Source: Gammaproteobacteria bacterium (lineage in GTDB: Bacteria; Pseudomonadota; Gammaproteobacteria; Arenicellales; Poriferihabitantaceae). Taken from it: a stretch of DNA of 64,000 nt. A program made the translations under genes and the position numbers. Below are positions 47,377-57,078 of this stretch, piece after piece. A model generated the notes under the pieces. It saw only the letters and a list, made by a program, of their open reading frames with translations, did not search any database and was not told the origin of the DNA. Position 1 is the first letter of the stretch. Each line of letters begins with the position of its first letter. The stretch covers positions 1-64,000 of the forward strand of contig JAPOUQ010000081.1 of the NCBI GenBank assembly GCA_026708585.1. The letters run 5' to 3'.

Positions 47377-50025
47377 TTAGTTCAATAATAATTTAATTCG
47401 CGATTCAAGGAATGACCTTTGTCGCGGGTCGGACATGGGAAAACCATCTCGATCAGTAATAAAAAATGTATCTTCGGCTTTTTCTCCTAGCGTAGAGACT
47501 TTAGCTGAAACCAGTCGAACCTTATGCTCATAAAGGGCTCGGGCTACATTGTATAGCAGGCTTGGTCGATCCTGCGATGTAACTTCCATAGTTGTGTGGC
47601 CTAAATCTTTGTTGTCTTCAAATATCACGCGAGTGGGAACTTTAAATTGCTTCTTTGTTCTTGGCAGATTTAATGCAACAGGGTTATATCCATTTACGGG
47701 AGATAAGATAAATTTTCGCAATTTTTCACGTTGCTGTTCCATAAACTGATCAGTTATGGGATAAACATCAGTATTGGTGGCAATGAAAATCATAATACTG
47801 AGGCCAGAGTTTGTGTGATGCATGCGCGCATCGAGAATTCCCAATCGCAGACTATCTAACGCTGCAGTGGCTCTTACCAACTGGTCTCCAAGTTCAGAGG
47901 TGACGATGAGAATTTGTTCGGCGTCGATTTCCGGTCTATGGCGAATAGCAACCAAAGGCAGATCCGAGAGTGAAGCATTACAGATTTGTTCAGCTTGCCA
48001 GGCGGAAGTGATCGGCGCATTTCGTAAAAAATACTCCTGATCCATTTGTGCCCAGAACTTGTATAGTTGAGTATTATCGATTTGGGGATCGACCAGTTTT
48101 CGAATTGCTTGTTTTCTTTGAACTACGCGTTGTTCAATCGCTTCGGTATAACCGAGGCCGGTGCGTAATAAACGCGACGCAGCATGATAAAGATTACTAA
48201 GAAGCCGTCCTTTCCATTCATTCCAAAGAGTGTGGCTGGTTCCGCGTATATCGGCTACCGTGAGCAAATAAAGATTGTCCAGATGCTCCTGATCTCCAAC
48301 TTGCTCAGCAAAGCGCTCAATTATTCTTGGATCAGAAGTATCCTCCTTTTGGGCGGTGAATGACATCAGTAGGTGATGGCGAACCAGCCAACTCACGAAG
48401 TTTGCATCGTATTCATTCATGCCTATTCTTTGGCAAAGCGATAAGGCAATTTTCTCACCAACTTCTGAATGATCCCGACCGCTACCTTTACCGATATCAT
48501 GACATAAAGCAGCCAGAAACAAACGTTCTCGCTGATTAAGTTTACTAATTAGATCCGACAGGATTGGAAACTCATTCTGGTACTCGGAAACCATGAATCT
48601 TCGAAGATTCCTGATCACGAATAGTGAATGGGTGTCAACTGTAAAAATATGAAATAAATCATGCTGCATTTGACCAACTATTCTTCCCCATGCTGGGAAA
48701 AATCGGCCCAGCACCCCATAAGTGTTCATGCGTCTTAAAGCATGAGTTAATCCAGTTGGATGCTTGAATATTTCGAGAAAAAGACGGCGATTTTCTGGAT
48801 CCTTCCTAAACTTACCATCGATTAGATGCAAGCTACTCCGAATTTTGCGGACCGTAGCTGATTCTACTCCTGTAAGCTCTGGATTGCGTTGCATCACATA
48901 GAACATTTCCAGTAGTGCTGTTGGGTGTCGATCAAATACATTTGGACTAGACATTTGTAGGAGCTTGCCTACTTGGTTGAATCGCTCATTAATTTTCCGG
49001 ACTGTTGGTGGTTTTGTGTTAAAAATCAGTTCATCAAAGTGCTGAAGGACGGTCTCGTTGAGTATTTGAACTTCCTTAGCAGTTCGATAGTATTGTTGCA
49101 TCAATTTCTCTACGCCCATTCGAGTTGAGTCATCGTGATAGCCAAGTTGACAAGATAGATCACGCTGTAAATCAAACAGCAATCGATCTTCACATCGACC
49201 GGCCAATAGATGCAATCCATTCCGAAGTTTCCACAAAAAATTTTTCGAATTGATCAACGTGCGGTATTCTTGCTCGGTAATGAAGGAGTAAGCAACGAGA
49301 TCTTCAAGACGTTTGGTGCCAAAGTATCGATTGGTAATCCAACTGATCATATGCAAATCACGCAAGCCACCAGGGCTCTCTTTGAGGTTTGGTTCCAGAT
49401 TAAACTGCGTTTCACCGTAACGAAGATGTCTGTTCGATTGTTCCTCGATTTTGGCCTGAAAGAACCGATAAGGGGGCCAGATCGCTTTACCTCGCATTTT
49501 GGAATTGAGTTGATCGAAGGATTTTTGATTGCCCTCTAAAAGTCTCATTTCCATCATTGAGGTGGCAATCGTCAGATCGTGTTTGCTGTATTTTAAACAG
49601 TCAGAGAGTGTTCTGGAACTGTGTCCTATCTTGATACCGATGTCCCAGCATAGTTGTACAAACTTTTCGATATGCTGAATATGAGAATCCTTGATTTTGT
49701 TTGGCATCAGGAATAACAGATCAATATCTGAAGCGAGATTCAACTCTCCTCTTCCATAACCACCAACTGCAATTAATGACGGGGTATGAACACAGTCGAT
49801 TAAATCTCGAGACTGTTTCCATGCCCGAATTAGAATTCTGTCGGTCATCCAGACTCTCTGTTTGCACAATATATCGGAACGACCTCCTGAAAGGTGGTAT
49901 TCCGATAGCACATTATGTCCTCGGTAAATGAGGTCTCCGAAAGCTTCTACTCCTTCCGCTGAATTTATCGTGACTTTGTCTAATTTGTGCTCATCGAAAA
50001 TTTCGGAATGGCTGAGACGATTCAT
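47377..50025 (-). CDS. glnD: Bifunctional PII uridylyltransferase / uridylyl-removing enzyme
   Basis: GlnD senses glutamine and uridylylates or deuridylylates PII proteins, the top of the nitrogen-control cascade. The nucleotidyltransferase site GGYGRGELNLASDIDLLFL is at about residues 88-106. The HD hydrolase domain contains ALCHDIGKGSGRDHSEVG, and two C-terminal ACT domains sense glutamine (the last begins near TTMEVTSQDRPSLLYNVARAL). The length is 882 residues. The start overlaps the map stop by 4 bp. The map-glnD order beside rpsB is conserved in gammaproteobacteria. Confidence 0.96.
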   Translation of the reverse strand: MNRLSHSEIFDEHKLDKVTINSAEGVEAFGDLIYRGHNVLSEYHLSGGRSDILCKQRVWMTDRILIRAWKQSRDLIDCVHTPSLIAVGGYGRGELNLASDIDLLFLMPNKIKDSHIQHIEKFVQLCWDIGIKIGHSSRTLSDCLKYSKHDLTIATSMMEMRLLEGNQKSFDQLNSKMRGKAIWPPYRFFQAKIEEQSNRHLRYGETQFNLEPNLKESPGGLRDLHMISWITNRYFGTKRLEDLVAYSFITEQEYRTLINSKNFLWKLRNGLHLLAGRCEDRLLFDLQRDLSCQLGYHDDSTRMGVEKLMQQYYRTAKEVQILNETVLQHFDELIFNTKPPTVRKINERFNQVGKLLQMSSPNVFDRHPTALLEMFYVMQRNPELTGVESATVRKIRSSLHLIDGKFRKDPENRRLFLEIFKHPTGLTHALRRMNTYGVLGRFFPAWGRIVGQMQHDLFHIFTVDTHSLFVIRNLRRFMVSEYQNEFPILSDLISKLNQRERLFLAALCHDIGKGSGRDHSEVGEKIALSLCQRIGMNEYDANFVSWLVRHHLLMSFTAQKEDTSDPRIIERFAEQVGDQEHLDNLYLLTVADIRGTSHTLWNEWKGRLLSNLYHAASRLLRTGLGYTEAIEQRVVQRKQAIRKLVDPQIDNTQLYKFWAQMDQEYFLRNAPITSAWQAEQICNASLSDLPLVAIRHRPEIDAEQILIVTSELGDQLVRATAALDSLRLGILDARMHHTNSGLSIMIFIATNTDVYPITDQFMEQQREKLRKFILSPVNGYNPVALNLPRTKKQFKVPTRVIFEDNKDLGHTTMEVTSQDRPSLLYNVARALYEHKVRLVSAKVSTLGEKAEDTFFITDRDGFPMSDPRQRSFLESRIKLLLN

Positions 50026-50774
50026 GACTGTGTAAGAATCTCATAGCCATCGGAGGTCACAAGGATTGTGTGTTCCCATTGTGCAGATAGGCTTTTATCA
50101 CGGGTGACAACGGTCCAACCGTCCTTTAGTAGTCGGGTTTCTTTTTTCCCCACATTGACCATCGGTTCAATTGTAAAAGTCATACCTTCAGCAATTTCCA
50201 TGCCAGTATTCGGTATTCCATAATGCAAAATTTGTGGATCTTCATGGAAACCTCGGCCAATTCCATGGCCACAGTACTCACGCACCACTGAAAATCCATT
50301 CGATTCAACATATTTTTGAATGGCGTGTCCAATGTCGCCGAGTCGGGCACCCGGGCGAACCACTTTCATTCCACGATGCATGCTTTCAAAGCTGATATTG
50401 CAAAGTCGTTTTGCTCGAATTGAAGGTTCGCCGACAAAAAACATGCGACTCGTATCTCCATGATATCCGTCCTTGATGACGGTGATATCTATGTTTATGA
50501 TGTCTCCCGCCTTCAGTGCCTTATCACTTGGTATTCCGTGACAGACGACATGATTAACCGAAGTGCAGATCGATTTCGGAAATCCTTTGTAGTTTAAAGG
50601 AGCCGGGATTGCCTTTTGCGTATTGACGATGTAATCGTGACAGATAGTATCTAGATTTTCCGTGGTTACTCCGGGTTTTACCTCAGGCTCAATCATGTCA
50701 AGAACCTGTGCCGCCAATTTTCCAGCGACTCGCATTTTTTCTATTTCTTCTGGGGTTTTAATTGTAACTACCAT
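50022..50774 (-). CDS. map: Methionine aminopeptidase type I
   Basis: Map removes the initiator methionine. The metal ligands occur in INIDITVIKDGYHGDTSRMF (two aspartates), GHGIGRGFHEDP (histidine), TIEPM (glutamate) and the terminal SAQWEHTILVT (glutamate). I start at ATG 50774 (MVVTIKTPEEIEKMRVAG), giving 250 residues; the longer open frame adds 24 residues without family similarity. It is divergent from rpsB across a 475-bp gap. Confidence 0.96.
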   Translation of the reverse strand: MVVTIKTPEEIEKMRVAGKLAAQVLDMIEPEVKPGVTTENLDTICHDYIVNTQKAIPAPLNYKGFPKSICTSVNHVVCHGIPSDKALKAGDIINIDITVIKDGYHGDTSRMFFVGEPSIRAKRLCNISFESMHRGMKVVRPGARLGDIGHAIQKYVESNGFSVVREYCGHGIGRGFHEDPQILHYGIPNTGMEIAEGMTFTIEPMVNVGKKETRLLKDGWTVVTRDKSLSAQWEHTILVTSDGYEILTQS

Positions 50775-51249
50775 ATTCGAAAGCTGTCTGGTTTGTAAGG
50801 AGCAATTATAAGAATTTGTGAGCAAAGAATTAACTGGAATTTTCAAAAAAACTTGGCGACTAGAAGTTTACCCTAATACTAGAAATATGTTGTTCGGCAT
50901 TAAGCGTTAAGCCATATGTACTGTGGGTATCAACCCTTGACCTATCATCAACCATTGGGGTGATTTTCTAGACTCCGCGAAAACCACTCCATACAAGGTA
51001 TCGAGAGTACTCTCAGGTTTTCTTATTCATGGATTCGGAAAAATTTTTATTCTTCGATTCTAGATTCCGTTATAATTCGCGTTTCAGAAGTTGGATTGTT
51101 GCGGATTTTTACACTCGAATAGAGGATCTGTATCCGATCTAGCAAATTCGCACACGGCGATTATGTCTTCTCGGGTGCTGACTTGTTGAGTTCAAGTTAG
51201 TCGGAAAACAGTAACCGTGGTGGTCACAACCCATACATGAGACAAAAAA
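50775..51249. other. map-rpsB divergent control region with probable rpsB leader
   Basis: A perfect TATAAT at 51071-51076, with only a weak -35, would start an rpsB transcript near 51083 and leave a leader of roughly 165 nt. That is similar in length to the E. coli rpsB leader, through which S2 represses its own synthesis. I could not fold it with certainty. There is no gene in the gap. Confidence 0.4.
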
Positions 51250-52440
51250 ATGTCTACCACTGTTGATATGCGACGGCTATTGCAGGCCGGCGTCCACTTT
51301 GGGCACCAGACTCGGTACTGGTCCCCGTCTATGGCACCATACATCTTTGGTCGCCGAAATAAAATCCACATCATTAATCTTGAAAAGACCTTGCCAATGT
51401 TGGATGAGGCCACCAATTATCTGGGTTCCCTAGTGGCTCAGGGTGGTAAGGTGCTATTTGTTGGAACCAAACGTCAAGCCGGTAAGCAAGTTCGCGAGGC
51501 TGCCATTGACTGTAATTCTCCATATGTCGACCATCGCTGGCTAGGAGGCATGCTGACGAACTTTAATACGGTCAAGAATTCCATTGCACGACTAAAAGAA
51601 CTTGAAGTTTTTATGGGAGGCACTGAAATTGCAAAATTAAGTAAGAAGGAGGTATTGTCTCTCGATCGGGAGAGAATGAAGTTGGATCGGACTTTATCTG
51701 GAATCAAAAATCTTGATGGTTTACCCGATGCTCTGTTTGTGATCGATATTCAATATGAAAAGATTGCAGTAAAAGAAGCAGCAAAGTTGAGGATTCCTGT
51801 TGTCGCTATTGTGGATACCAATTGTACTCCCAATAATGTCGATTATGTAATTCCGGGTAATGATGATTCTGCAAAGGCTATTGGCCTGTATCTGGAAGCG
51901 GTATCAACGGCAATTAAAGAAGCACACGATACGAGAAAACAAGTAGCCCCACTGAGCACAGACGATCAATTTGTGGATGTTGAAGAAGTCGGTAAAGTGG
52001 TGGACCTGTCTAGCGTTCTTGAATCCGGAGATCAGGAAGATGATGCGAACGATCAAAACACAACCCAATCTCTAGAAAATCAAACTCAGGATACTCCGAG
52101 ACAACAAGTAGTAAAGCGAAAAGTTGTGCGAAGAAAGGTTGCCAATACTGATGGAACATCTGACCAAGAGTCTGATGCTGAAATAACCATAAAGAAAACT
52201 GTATCACCTAGCCTCGATAAAGTAGAAGAGATTCTGGCGGAAGTGGAAGCAGGTACACGTAGTCAAGCCGGAGCAATTCGCTATATGCATGAGGCCGGCA
52301 TGGATCATCAAGATATTTCGGGCAAACTGAACGTGAACTATGAACAGGTGCGTGAAATTTTGCTAGAGAGTTCCTCAATGCTTACTCGACCGGTTGATCC
52401 AGAGCCTGCGAGCATCGAAACAAAAGATCCATTTGCCTAA
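51250..52440 (+). CDS. rpsB: 30S ribosomal protein S2 with long C-terminal extension
   Basis: Residues 1 to about 230 are a normal S2: [24 protein letters not shown] opening, [20 protein letters not shown] and [12 protein letters not shown]2 usually ends there; this protein has 396 residues. The extra 165 comprise an acidic, Q/N/D-rich linker (about 235-285), a basic patch KRKVVRRK (289-296), another polar linker, and a helical module (about 322-375) whose [20 protein letters not shown], then [15 protein letters not shown], looks like a helix-turn-helix. The reading frame is continuous and tsf follows normally, so this is not an assembly join. No strong Shine-Dalgarno is seen. Confidence 0.95.
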   Translation: MSTTVDMRRLLQAGVHFGHQTRYWSPSMAPYIFGRRNKIHIINLEKTLPMLDEATNYLGSLVAQGGKVLFVGTKRQAGKQVREAAIDCNSPYVDHRWLGGMLTNFNTVKNSIARLKELEVFMGGTEIAKLSKKEVLSLDRERMKLDRTLSGIKNLDGLPDALFVIDIQYEKIAVKEAAKLRIPVVAIVDTNCTPNNVDYVIPGNDDSAKAIGLYLEAVSTAIKEAHDTRKQVAPLSTDDQFVDVEEVGKVVDLSSVLESGDQEDDANDQNTTQSLENQTQDTPRQQVVKRKVVRRKVANTDGTSDQESDAEITIKKTVSPSLDKVEEILAEVEAGTRSQAGAIRYMHEAGMDHQDISGKLNVNYEQVREILLESSSMLTRPVDPEPASIETKDPFA

Positions 52441-52539
52441 TCGGATGGTAGTAAGGGTCAAATGGCTATCTTTCTTACGGTACAACGGATCAAATCTAAT
52501 GTGTCAAATCACTTAACGTTTTCATAAATATTTCGAATC

Positions 52540-53430
52540 ATGACTATATCAGCTGCAATGATAAAGGAACTCCGTCAATTGACGGGTGCCGGAATGATGG
52601 ATTGCAAGCGAGCCCTAGAAGAAACAGGGGGCGACATGGAGCAAGCCATTGCAGAACTTAGAAAGAAAGGTGCAGCAGCAGCAGCGAAACGTGCCGGGAG
52701 AATTGCTGCAGAAGGGGTGATTACATGTCAGTCGAATACTGATTATTCCGTGCTGGTTGAAGTGAATTGTGAAACCGATTTTGTTGCCAAGGACGATTCA
52801 TTTGTTGCGTTTTGCAATCAGGTTGCAGAAACCATTTTGGAACAGCGGCCGACCCAAGATACGGATCTTGGTGCTTTGGATATTGCTGGCGGGCCAACTG
52901 ATGCGGGATTTACAACTATTGAAGAAGCCCGACAAGGCCTGATTACCAAAGTGGGTGAAAATATTTCGGTTAGGAGATTTACCCTGTTGGAATCTTCAGG
53001 CGGTGTGATTGGTCACTACTTGCACGGTTCAAAAATTGGCGTGATTGTGGCACTCAGTCAGGCTAGCAATCAATTGAAATTGGATATCGCGATGCATATA
53101 GCTGCCTCTGCTCCTTTATTCGTTGATGTTGATGATGTTGATCAGCGTATGCTGGAAAATGAACGCAAAATTTTTCAGGCACAAGCAGAAGAGACAGGCA
53201 AGCCAGCCGATACTATTGAAAAAATAGTCAAGGGCAAAGTTGCGAAATTTCTTTCTACCAATGCTTTGCTTGAACAACCATTTGTTAAAGATCCAGATAC
53301 CAAGGTGCGTAAACATTTAGAATCGGAGGGGGCTCAAGTAAGGGCGATGGTACGATTTGAAGTCGGCGAAGGTCTTGAAAAAAGAAACGATGATTTTGTT
53401 GCTGAGGTAATGAGTCAGGTTCAGGGTTAA
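52540..53430 (+). CDS. tsf: Elongation factor Ts
   Basis: EF-Ts exchanges GDP for GTP on EF-Tu. The N-terminal UBA-like region has IKELRQLTGAGMMDCKRALEE, the first signature, followed by the core with VEVNCETDFVAKDDSF (the Thr-Asp-Phe-Val contact) and a coiled-coil insertion. The length is 296 residues. It follows rpsB by 99 bp. In most gammaproteobacteria pyrH comes next; here a 183-bp gap leads straight to frr. Confidence 0.97.
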   Translation: MTISAAMIKELRQLTGAGMMDCKRALEETGGDMEQAIAELRKKGAAAAAKRAGRIAAEGVITCQSNTDYSVLVEVNCETDFVAKDDSFVAFCNQVAETILEQRPTQDTDLGALDIAGGPTDAGFTTIEEARQGLITKVGENISVRRFTLLESSGGVIGHYLHGSKIGVIVALSQASNQLKLDIAMHIAASAPLFVDVDDVDQRMLENERKIFQAQAEETGKPADTIEKIVKGKVAKFLSTNALLEQPFVKDPDTKVRKHLESEGAQVRAMVRFEVGEGLEKRNDDFVAEVMSQVQG

Positions 53431-53613
53431 GGATTCGATTCTTGTGCTAGCCAAAATCATAGGATGACAACAATTATTTCAACGTTCAGCTCATTCATCA
53501 ACAGATTTTCAATCAGAAAATTCAGCGTTCGGGCATCCTGTATTCAGTATTTTGACCTTGCAATTAGTTGTATACTTAGATCAGAAAATTATGTCGTATG
53601 TCATCCCCTTTAA

Positions 53614-54171
53614 ATGATCGAAGATATTAAAAAAGACGCCGAACAAAGGATGCGTAAAACAGTAACTTCGACCCGTGATAGCATGGCTCGTATTCGTACT
53701 GGGCGTGCAACTACAGCTTTACTTGATCATTTGAGCGTTAACTATTATGGCTCTCAAGTTCCCATCAATCAAGTTGCAACGGTTTCCGTTGCAGATGCAA
53801 GAACATTAACGGTTCAACCTTGGGAAAAGCAAATGCTTGAAGTAGTCGAAAAAGCCATACTGGAATCAGATTTGGGGCTCAATCCAATGACAGCTGGCGA
53901 GGTTATGCGTATTCCACTTCCAGCAATGACCGAGGAGAGACGCGTTGAACTCTCTCGAGTAGTTCGACAAGAGGGAGAAAATGGTAAGGTTGCCATTCGT
54001 AATATCAGACGTGATGCAATTCATACAGTCAGGGAATTGTTAAAGGAGAAAGAAATTACTCAAGATGAAGAAAAAGGCATGGAATCCACACTGCAAACTC
54101 TAACTGATCAATATATCCAAGAAATTGCTGGAGTTGTCGAAGAGAAACAGAATGAAGTTATGGACGTTTAA
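53614..54171 (+). CDS. frr: Ribosome recycling factor
   Basis: RRF splits post-termination ribosomes together with EF-G. The 185-residue protein shows the two-domain pattern: DSMARIRTGRATTALLDHL, then QPWEKQMLEVVEKAI and the VRQEGENGKVAIRNIRRDA helix. It has no visible Shine-Dalgarno. A TTGACC (53552-53557) and TATACT (53571-53576) lie upstream but only 13 bp apart, so a promoter is uncertain. pyrH is missing from its usual place just upstream. Confidence 0.97.
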   Translation: MIEDIKKDAEQRMRKTVTSTRDSMARIRTGRATTALLDHLSVNYYGSQVPINQVATVSVADARTLTVQPWEKQMLEVVEKAILESDLGLNPMTAGEVMRIPLPAMTEERRVELSRVVRQEGENGKVAIRNIRRDAIHTVRELLKEKEITQDEEKGMESTLQTLTDQYIQEIAGVVEEKQNEVMDV

Positions 54172-54262
54172 AAAGTCATTTCAAATTGACAGATGTGCAT
54201 GCAATTTGATGGCACTCAATTCGCAAATTCGTATATCCGCAACCTCCTCACTCCATTGTTAG

Positions 54263-55045
54263 ATGACAATGAAGAAGATATCCAGTATGCCACGAGTACC
54301 TATAACGAACCGGAATTATCCGGTTTCATTACCTCATCATGTTGCCGTAATTATGGACGGCAATGGCCGTTGGGCTATACAACAAGGCTTACCGAGGACC
54401 GCCGGGCACAAAAAAGGAGTTGATACAGTTCGAGAACTTGTTAAGTACTGTCGAAATCATGATATCTTTTATCTGACACTGTTTGCATTCAGTAGCGAGA
54501 ACTGGAGTCGTCCTCAAGAAGAGATTCGGATTCTGACTGACTTATTATGTGCTTCTATCGATACCGAGGCACGTTTATTGATTGAGAACGACATCAAACT
54601 TTCTGTGATTGGTGACCTCTCTCCTTTCCCGGAATCACTTCAACAATCGATCCGAAGAACTTCCGAGCAAACCCAGAATAATCGCTCTATGATCTTAACC
54701 ATCGCATTGAACTATGGGGGTCAATGGGATATCCATAATGCGTGTCAAGCGATTGCAAGGATGGTGGAAAATGGCGATCTTGCGTCAACTGAGATTACCC
54801 ATCAGCTTATTCAATCGCATCTTTGCACACATGATTTGCCCGACCCAGACCTATTTATTCGGACTGGCGGTGAAATTCGAATCAGTAATTTTCTCCTATG
54901 GCAACTTGCTTATACCGAACTTTTTTTTACGGATACATATTGGCCAGATTTTGACATTGATTGCTTCGAAAACGCTCTTAACGATTATGCAGAAAGACAA
55001 CGCCGCTTTGGAAATATAGAGCGGCAAATCAAAGAAAGCGCGTGA
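54263..55045 (+). CDS. uppS: Undecaprenyl diphosphate synthase (cis-prenyltransferase)
   Basis: UppS adds isopentenyl units to farnesyl diphosphate to make the C55 lipid carrier for peptidoglycan and polysaccharides. The catalytic HVAVIMDGNGRWA (Asp32) is near the N terminus, with TLFAFSSENWSRP in the middle and DLFIRTGGEIRISNFLLWQ (RxGGExRxSNF) as the IPP/Mg site. The length is 260 residues. ATG 54263 is used, with ATGs at 54269 and 54287 as alternatives. The stop overlaps the cdsA start as GTGA. Confidence 0.96.
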   Translation: MTMKKISSMPRVPITNRNYPVSLPHHVAVIMDGNGRWAIQQGLPRTAGHKKGVDTVRELVKYCRNHDIFYLTLFAFSSENWSRPQEEIRILTDLLCASIDTEARLLIENDIKLSVIGDLSPFPESLQQSIRRTSEQTQNNRSMILTIALNYGGQWDIHNACQAIARMVENGDLASTEITHQLIQSHLCTHDLPDPDLFIRTGGEIRISNFLLWQLAYTELFFTDTYWPDFDIDCFENALNDYAERQRRFGNIERQIKESA

Positions 55046-55842
55046 ACTGGTCACGCGTTATAACAGCTGTCATTCTGGCATCGATTGTTATTGCGTTAAT
55101 CCTCAAACTAGAAAATATCTGGTTTGATTTGATTTGTGGTTTGATTGTTTTACTTGCTCTCTGGGAGTGGGCTGTTTTGAAACAACAGAGTTTCATTGTG
55201 TTTCTTTTATCAACAATTCCACTCACAGTGTTATTTTTTGTAGGTCGTGAATACCAGAACCTCCTGATGATTCTCAGCTTACTATCGAGTCAAATATGGA
55301 TTGTAATCGCGATTGATATCATGCTAAACAAGCTAGAATCATTCTACAGCGCCTTAAATTCATATGTAATGGGGGTGTTTTTAATGTCTGGAGTATGGTC
55401 TGCACTGGTTCTGATACATGGCTGGATCGATGGAGGTCCAATGTTTTTGATTTCAGTGTTATTAATGATCTGGGCAGCAGACTGCTTTGCGTATCTGGTT
55501 GGAAAAAACTATGGACACAGAAAACTGGCTCCTGAAATAAGTCCGGGTAAGACGTATGAAGGTTTTTGTGGCGGAGTACTCGGAACTCTGATTTTGGCTC
55601 TTGTCACCGGTGTTATTTTGCTAAACCTCAGCGGTGTTCAACTGCTACTATGGGTTGGTTTGGGGCTTTTCATATCGGTTATTGGGATTATCGGTGATTT
55701 GTATGAGAGTCGCCTCAAGAGAATTGCAGGCGTTAAGGACAGTGGAAGAATTCTTCCCGGTCATGGCGGAATTCTTGATCGCATAGACAGTATGATTGTA
55801 GCCATGCCAATGGTGGCTATCGGATGGTATCTGGTTCGATGA
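55042..55842 (+). CDS. cdsA: Phosphatidate cytidylyltransferase
   Basis: CdsA makes CDP-diacylglycerol from phosphatidate and CTP in the inner membrane. The 266-residue protein has multiple hydrophobic helices and the family signature SRLKRIAGVKDSGRILPGHG with GGILDRID. The start is GTG, overlapping the uppS stop by 4 bp; the stop overlaps the likely dxr start. These overlaps show tight translational coupling through uppS-cdsA-dxr. Confidence 0.95.
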   Translation: MNWSRVITAVILASIVIALILKLENIWFDLICGLIVLLALWEWAVLKQQSFIVFLLSTIPLTVLFFVGREYQNLLMILSLLSSQIWIVIAIDIMLNKLESFYSALNSYVMGVFLMSGVWSALVLIHGWIDGGPMFLISVLLMIWAADCFAYLVGKNYGHRKLAPEISPGKTYEGFCGGVLGTLILALVTGVILLNLSGVQLLLWVGLGLFISVIGIIGDLYESRLKRIAGVKDSGRILPGHGGILDRIDSMIVAMPMVAIGWYLVR

Positions 55843-57056
55843 CCGTCGGTATCGCGATTTTGGGTTCGACTGGTTCAATTGGCCAATCTACTCTGGATGT
55901 GGTGTCGCGCCATTCCGACCGCTTTCAGATTGTAGCTCTGAGCGCAAGAAAAAGTGTAGATACAATTTTCCGGCAATGTGTTCAGTTTGCCCCACAAACG
56001 GTTGCCATGTCAGACGAGAATTCTGCTCAAACTCTCAGTGAACGCATAAGAAACGTCGGGTTAAATATTGAAGTACTCTCAGGTGAAAGGGGAATCCTGA
56101 ATATTGCTTGTGGTCCAGCTGAATCCATTGTTAACGGAATTGTAGGAGCAGCAGGCTTACAACCAGTTATAGCCGCTGCCAAAGCTGGAAAACGTCAATT
56201 AATTGCTAACAAGGAGCCATTGGTAATGCTGGGTGAGTACATTGTTCAGCTCGCTCGGAAACATGGATCCTTACTGTTGCCGGTAGACAGTGAGCATAAT
56301 GCGATATTTCAGTGTTTGCCAAGGACTGGATGTTTTGAAAGAGAGGGATCACCCCAAATTACCGATGAAATGGGAGTGCGAAAAATTCTGCTGACCGGTT
56401 CGGGTGGTCCACTTCGGACCATCGATCCTGATAAAATGTCCGAAGTAACTCCGGAGCAGGCTATTGCCCATCCAAATTGGAGTATGGGAAAAAAAATCTC
56501 GGTCGATTCAGCCACCATGATGAATAAGGCCCTGGAGTTAATCGAAGTCTGCCGACTATTCAGTGTTAGTCACGAGAAAGTAGAAATTGTCATCCACCCA
56601 CAAAGCATTATTCATTCTATGGTTGAATATCTTGATGGATCAGTCATTGCGCAAATGGGTAGGCCTGATATGAGAATTCCAATCGCCAATGCGCTAGGAT
56701 GGCCAGAGCGGATAGAATCGGGAGTGGATGCACCAGTATTTAGTGAAATTGCCGATTTTGAATTTGCACCCCCTGACCCAGTTCGATTTCCCTCTCTTAG
56801 ACTGGCTCGAGAAGTAGCAGAGCGGGGGGGCACTGCACCAACAGTTATGAATGCTGCAAATGAGGTTGCAGTCGATGCATTTCTAAATTATCAAATTCGT
56901 TTTGATGAACTGTTTCCAATGGTTGAGACAGCAATTGAGAACGTCACCATTGACGATGAAATTGATCTCGAGAGATCGCTGAAAGCAGATGATGAAACTC
57001 GAGCATTTTGTCAGACTTTGTTAATAAATCGATCGCTGTCATCCCAAGCGGATTAA
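55839..57056 (+). CDS. dxr: 1-deoxy-D-xylulose 5-phosphate reductoisomerase
   Basis: Dxr makes methylerythritol 4-phosphate, the first committed MEP intermediate, upstream of IspD and IspF at 25.6 kb. GSTGSIGQSTLDV is the NADPH site, ANKEPLVMLGE and PVDSEHNAIFQCL hold metal and substrate ligands, and SVDSATMMNKALELIE closes the catalytic domain. I use ATG 55839, overlapping the cdsA stop as ATGA, giving 405 residues; an in-frame ATG at 55824 would add five. Confidence 0.96.
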   Translation: MTVGIAILGSTGSIGQSTLDVVSRHSDRFQIVALSARKSVDTIFRQCVQFAPQTVAMSDENSAQTLSERIRNVGLNIEVLSGERGILNIACGPAESIVNGIVGAAGLQPVIAAAKAGKRQLIANKEPLVMLGEYIVQLARKHGSLLLPVDSEHNAIFQCLPRTGCFEREGSPQITDEMGVRKILLTGSGGPLRTIDPDKMSEVTPEQAIAHPNWSMGKKISVDSATMMNKALELIEVCRLFSVSHEKVEIVIHPQSIIHSMVEYLDGSVIAQMGRPDMRIPIANALGWPERIESGVDAPVFSEIADFEFAPPDPVRFPSLRLAREVAERGGTAPTVMNAANEVAVDAFLNYQIRFDELFPMVETAIENVTIDDEIDLERSLKADDETRAFCQTLLINRSLSSQAD

Positions 57057-57078
57057 CTCGATCAGGGGTACAAACAGC

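Noticed and set aside
53552..53576. TTGACC and TATACT as a promoter for frr
   Set aside because: The hexamers are only 13 bp apart, too close for a normal sigma70 promoter; no better pair was found.
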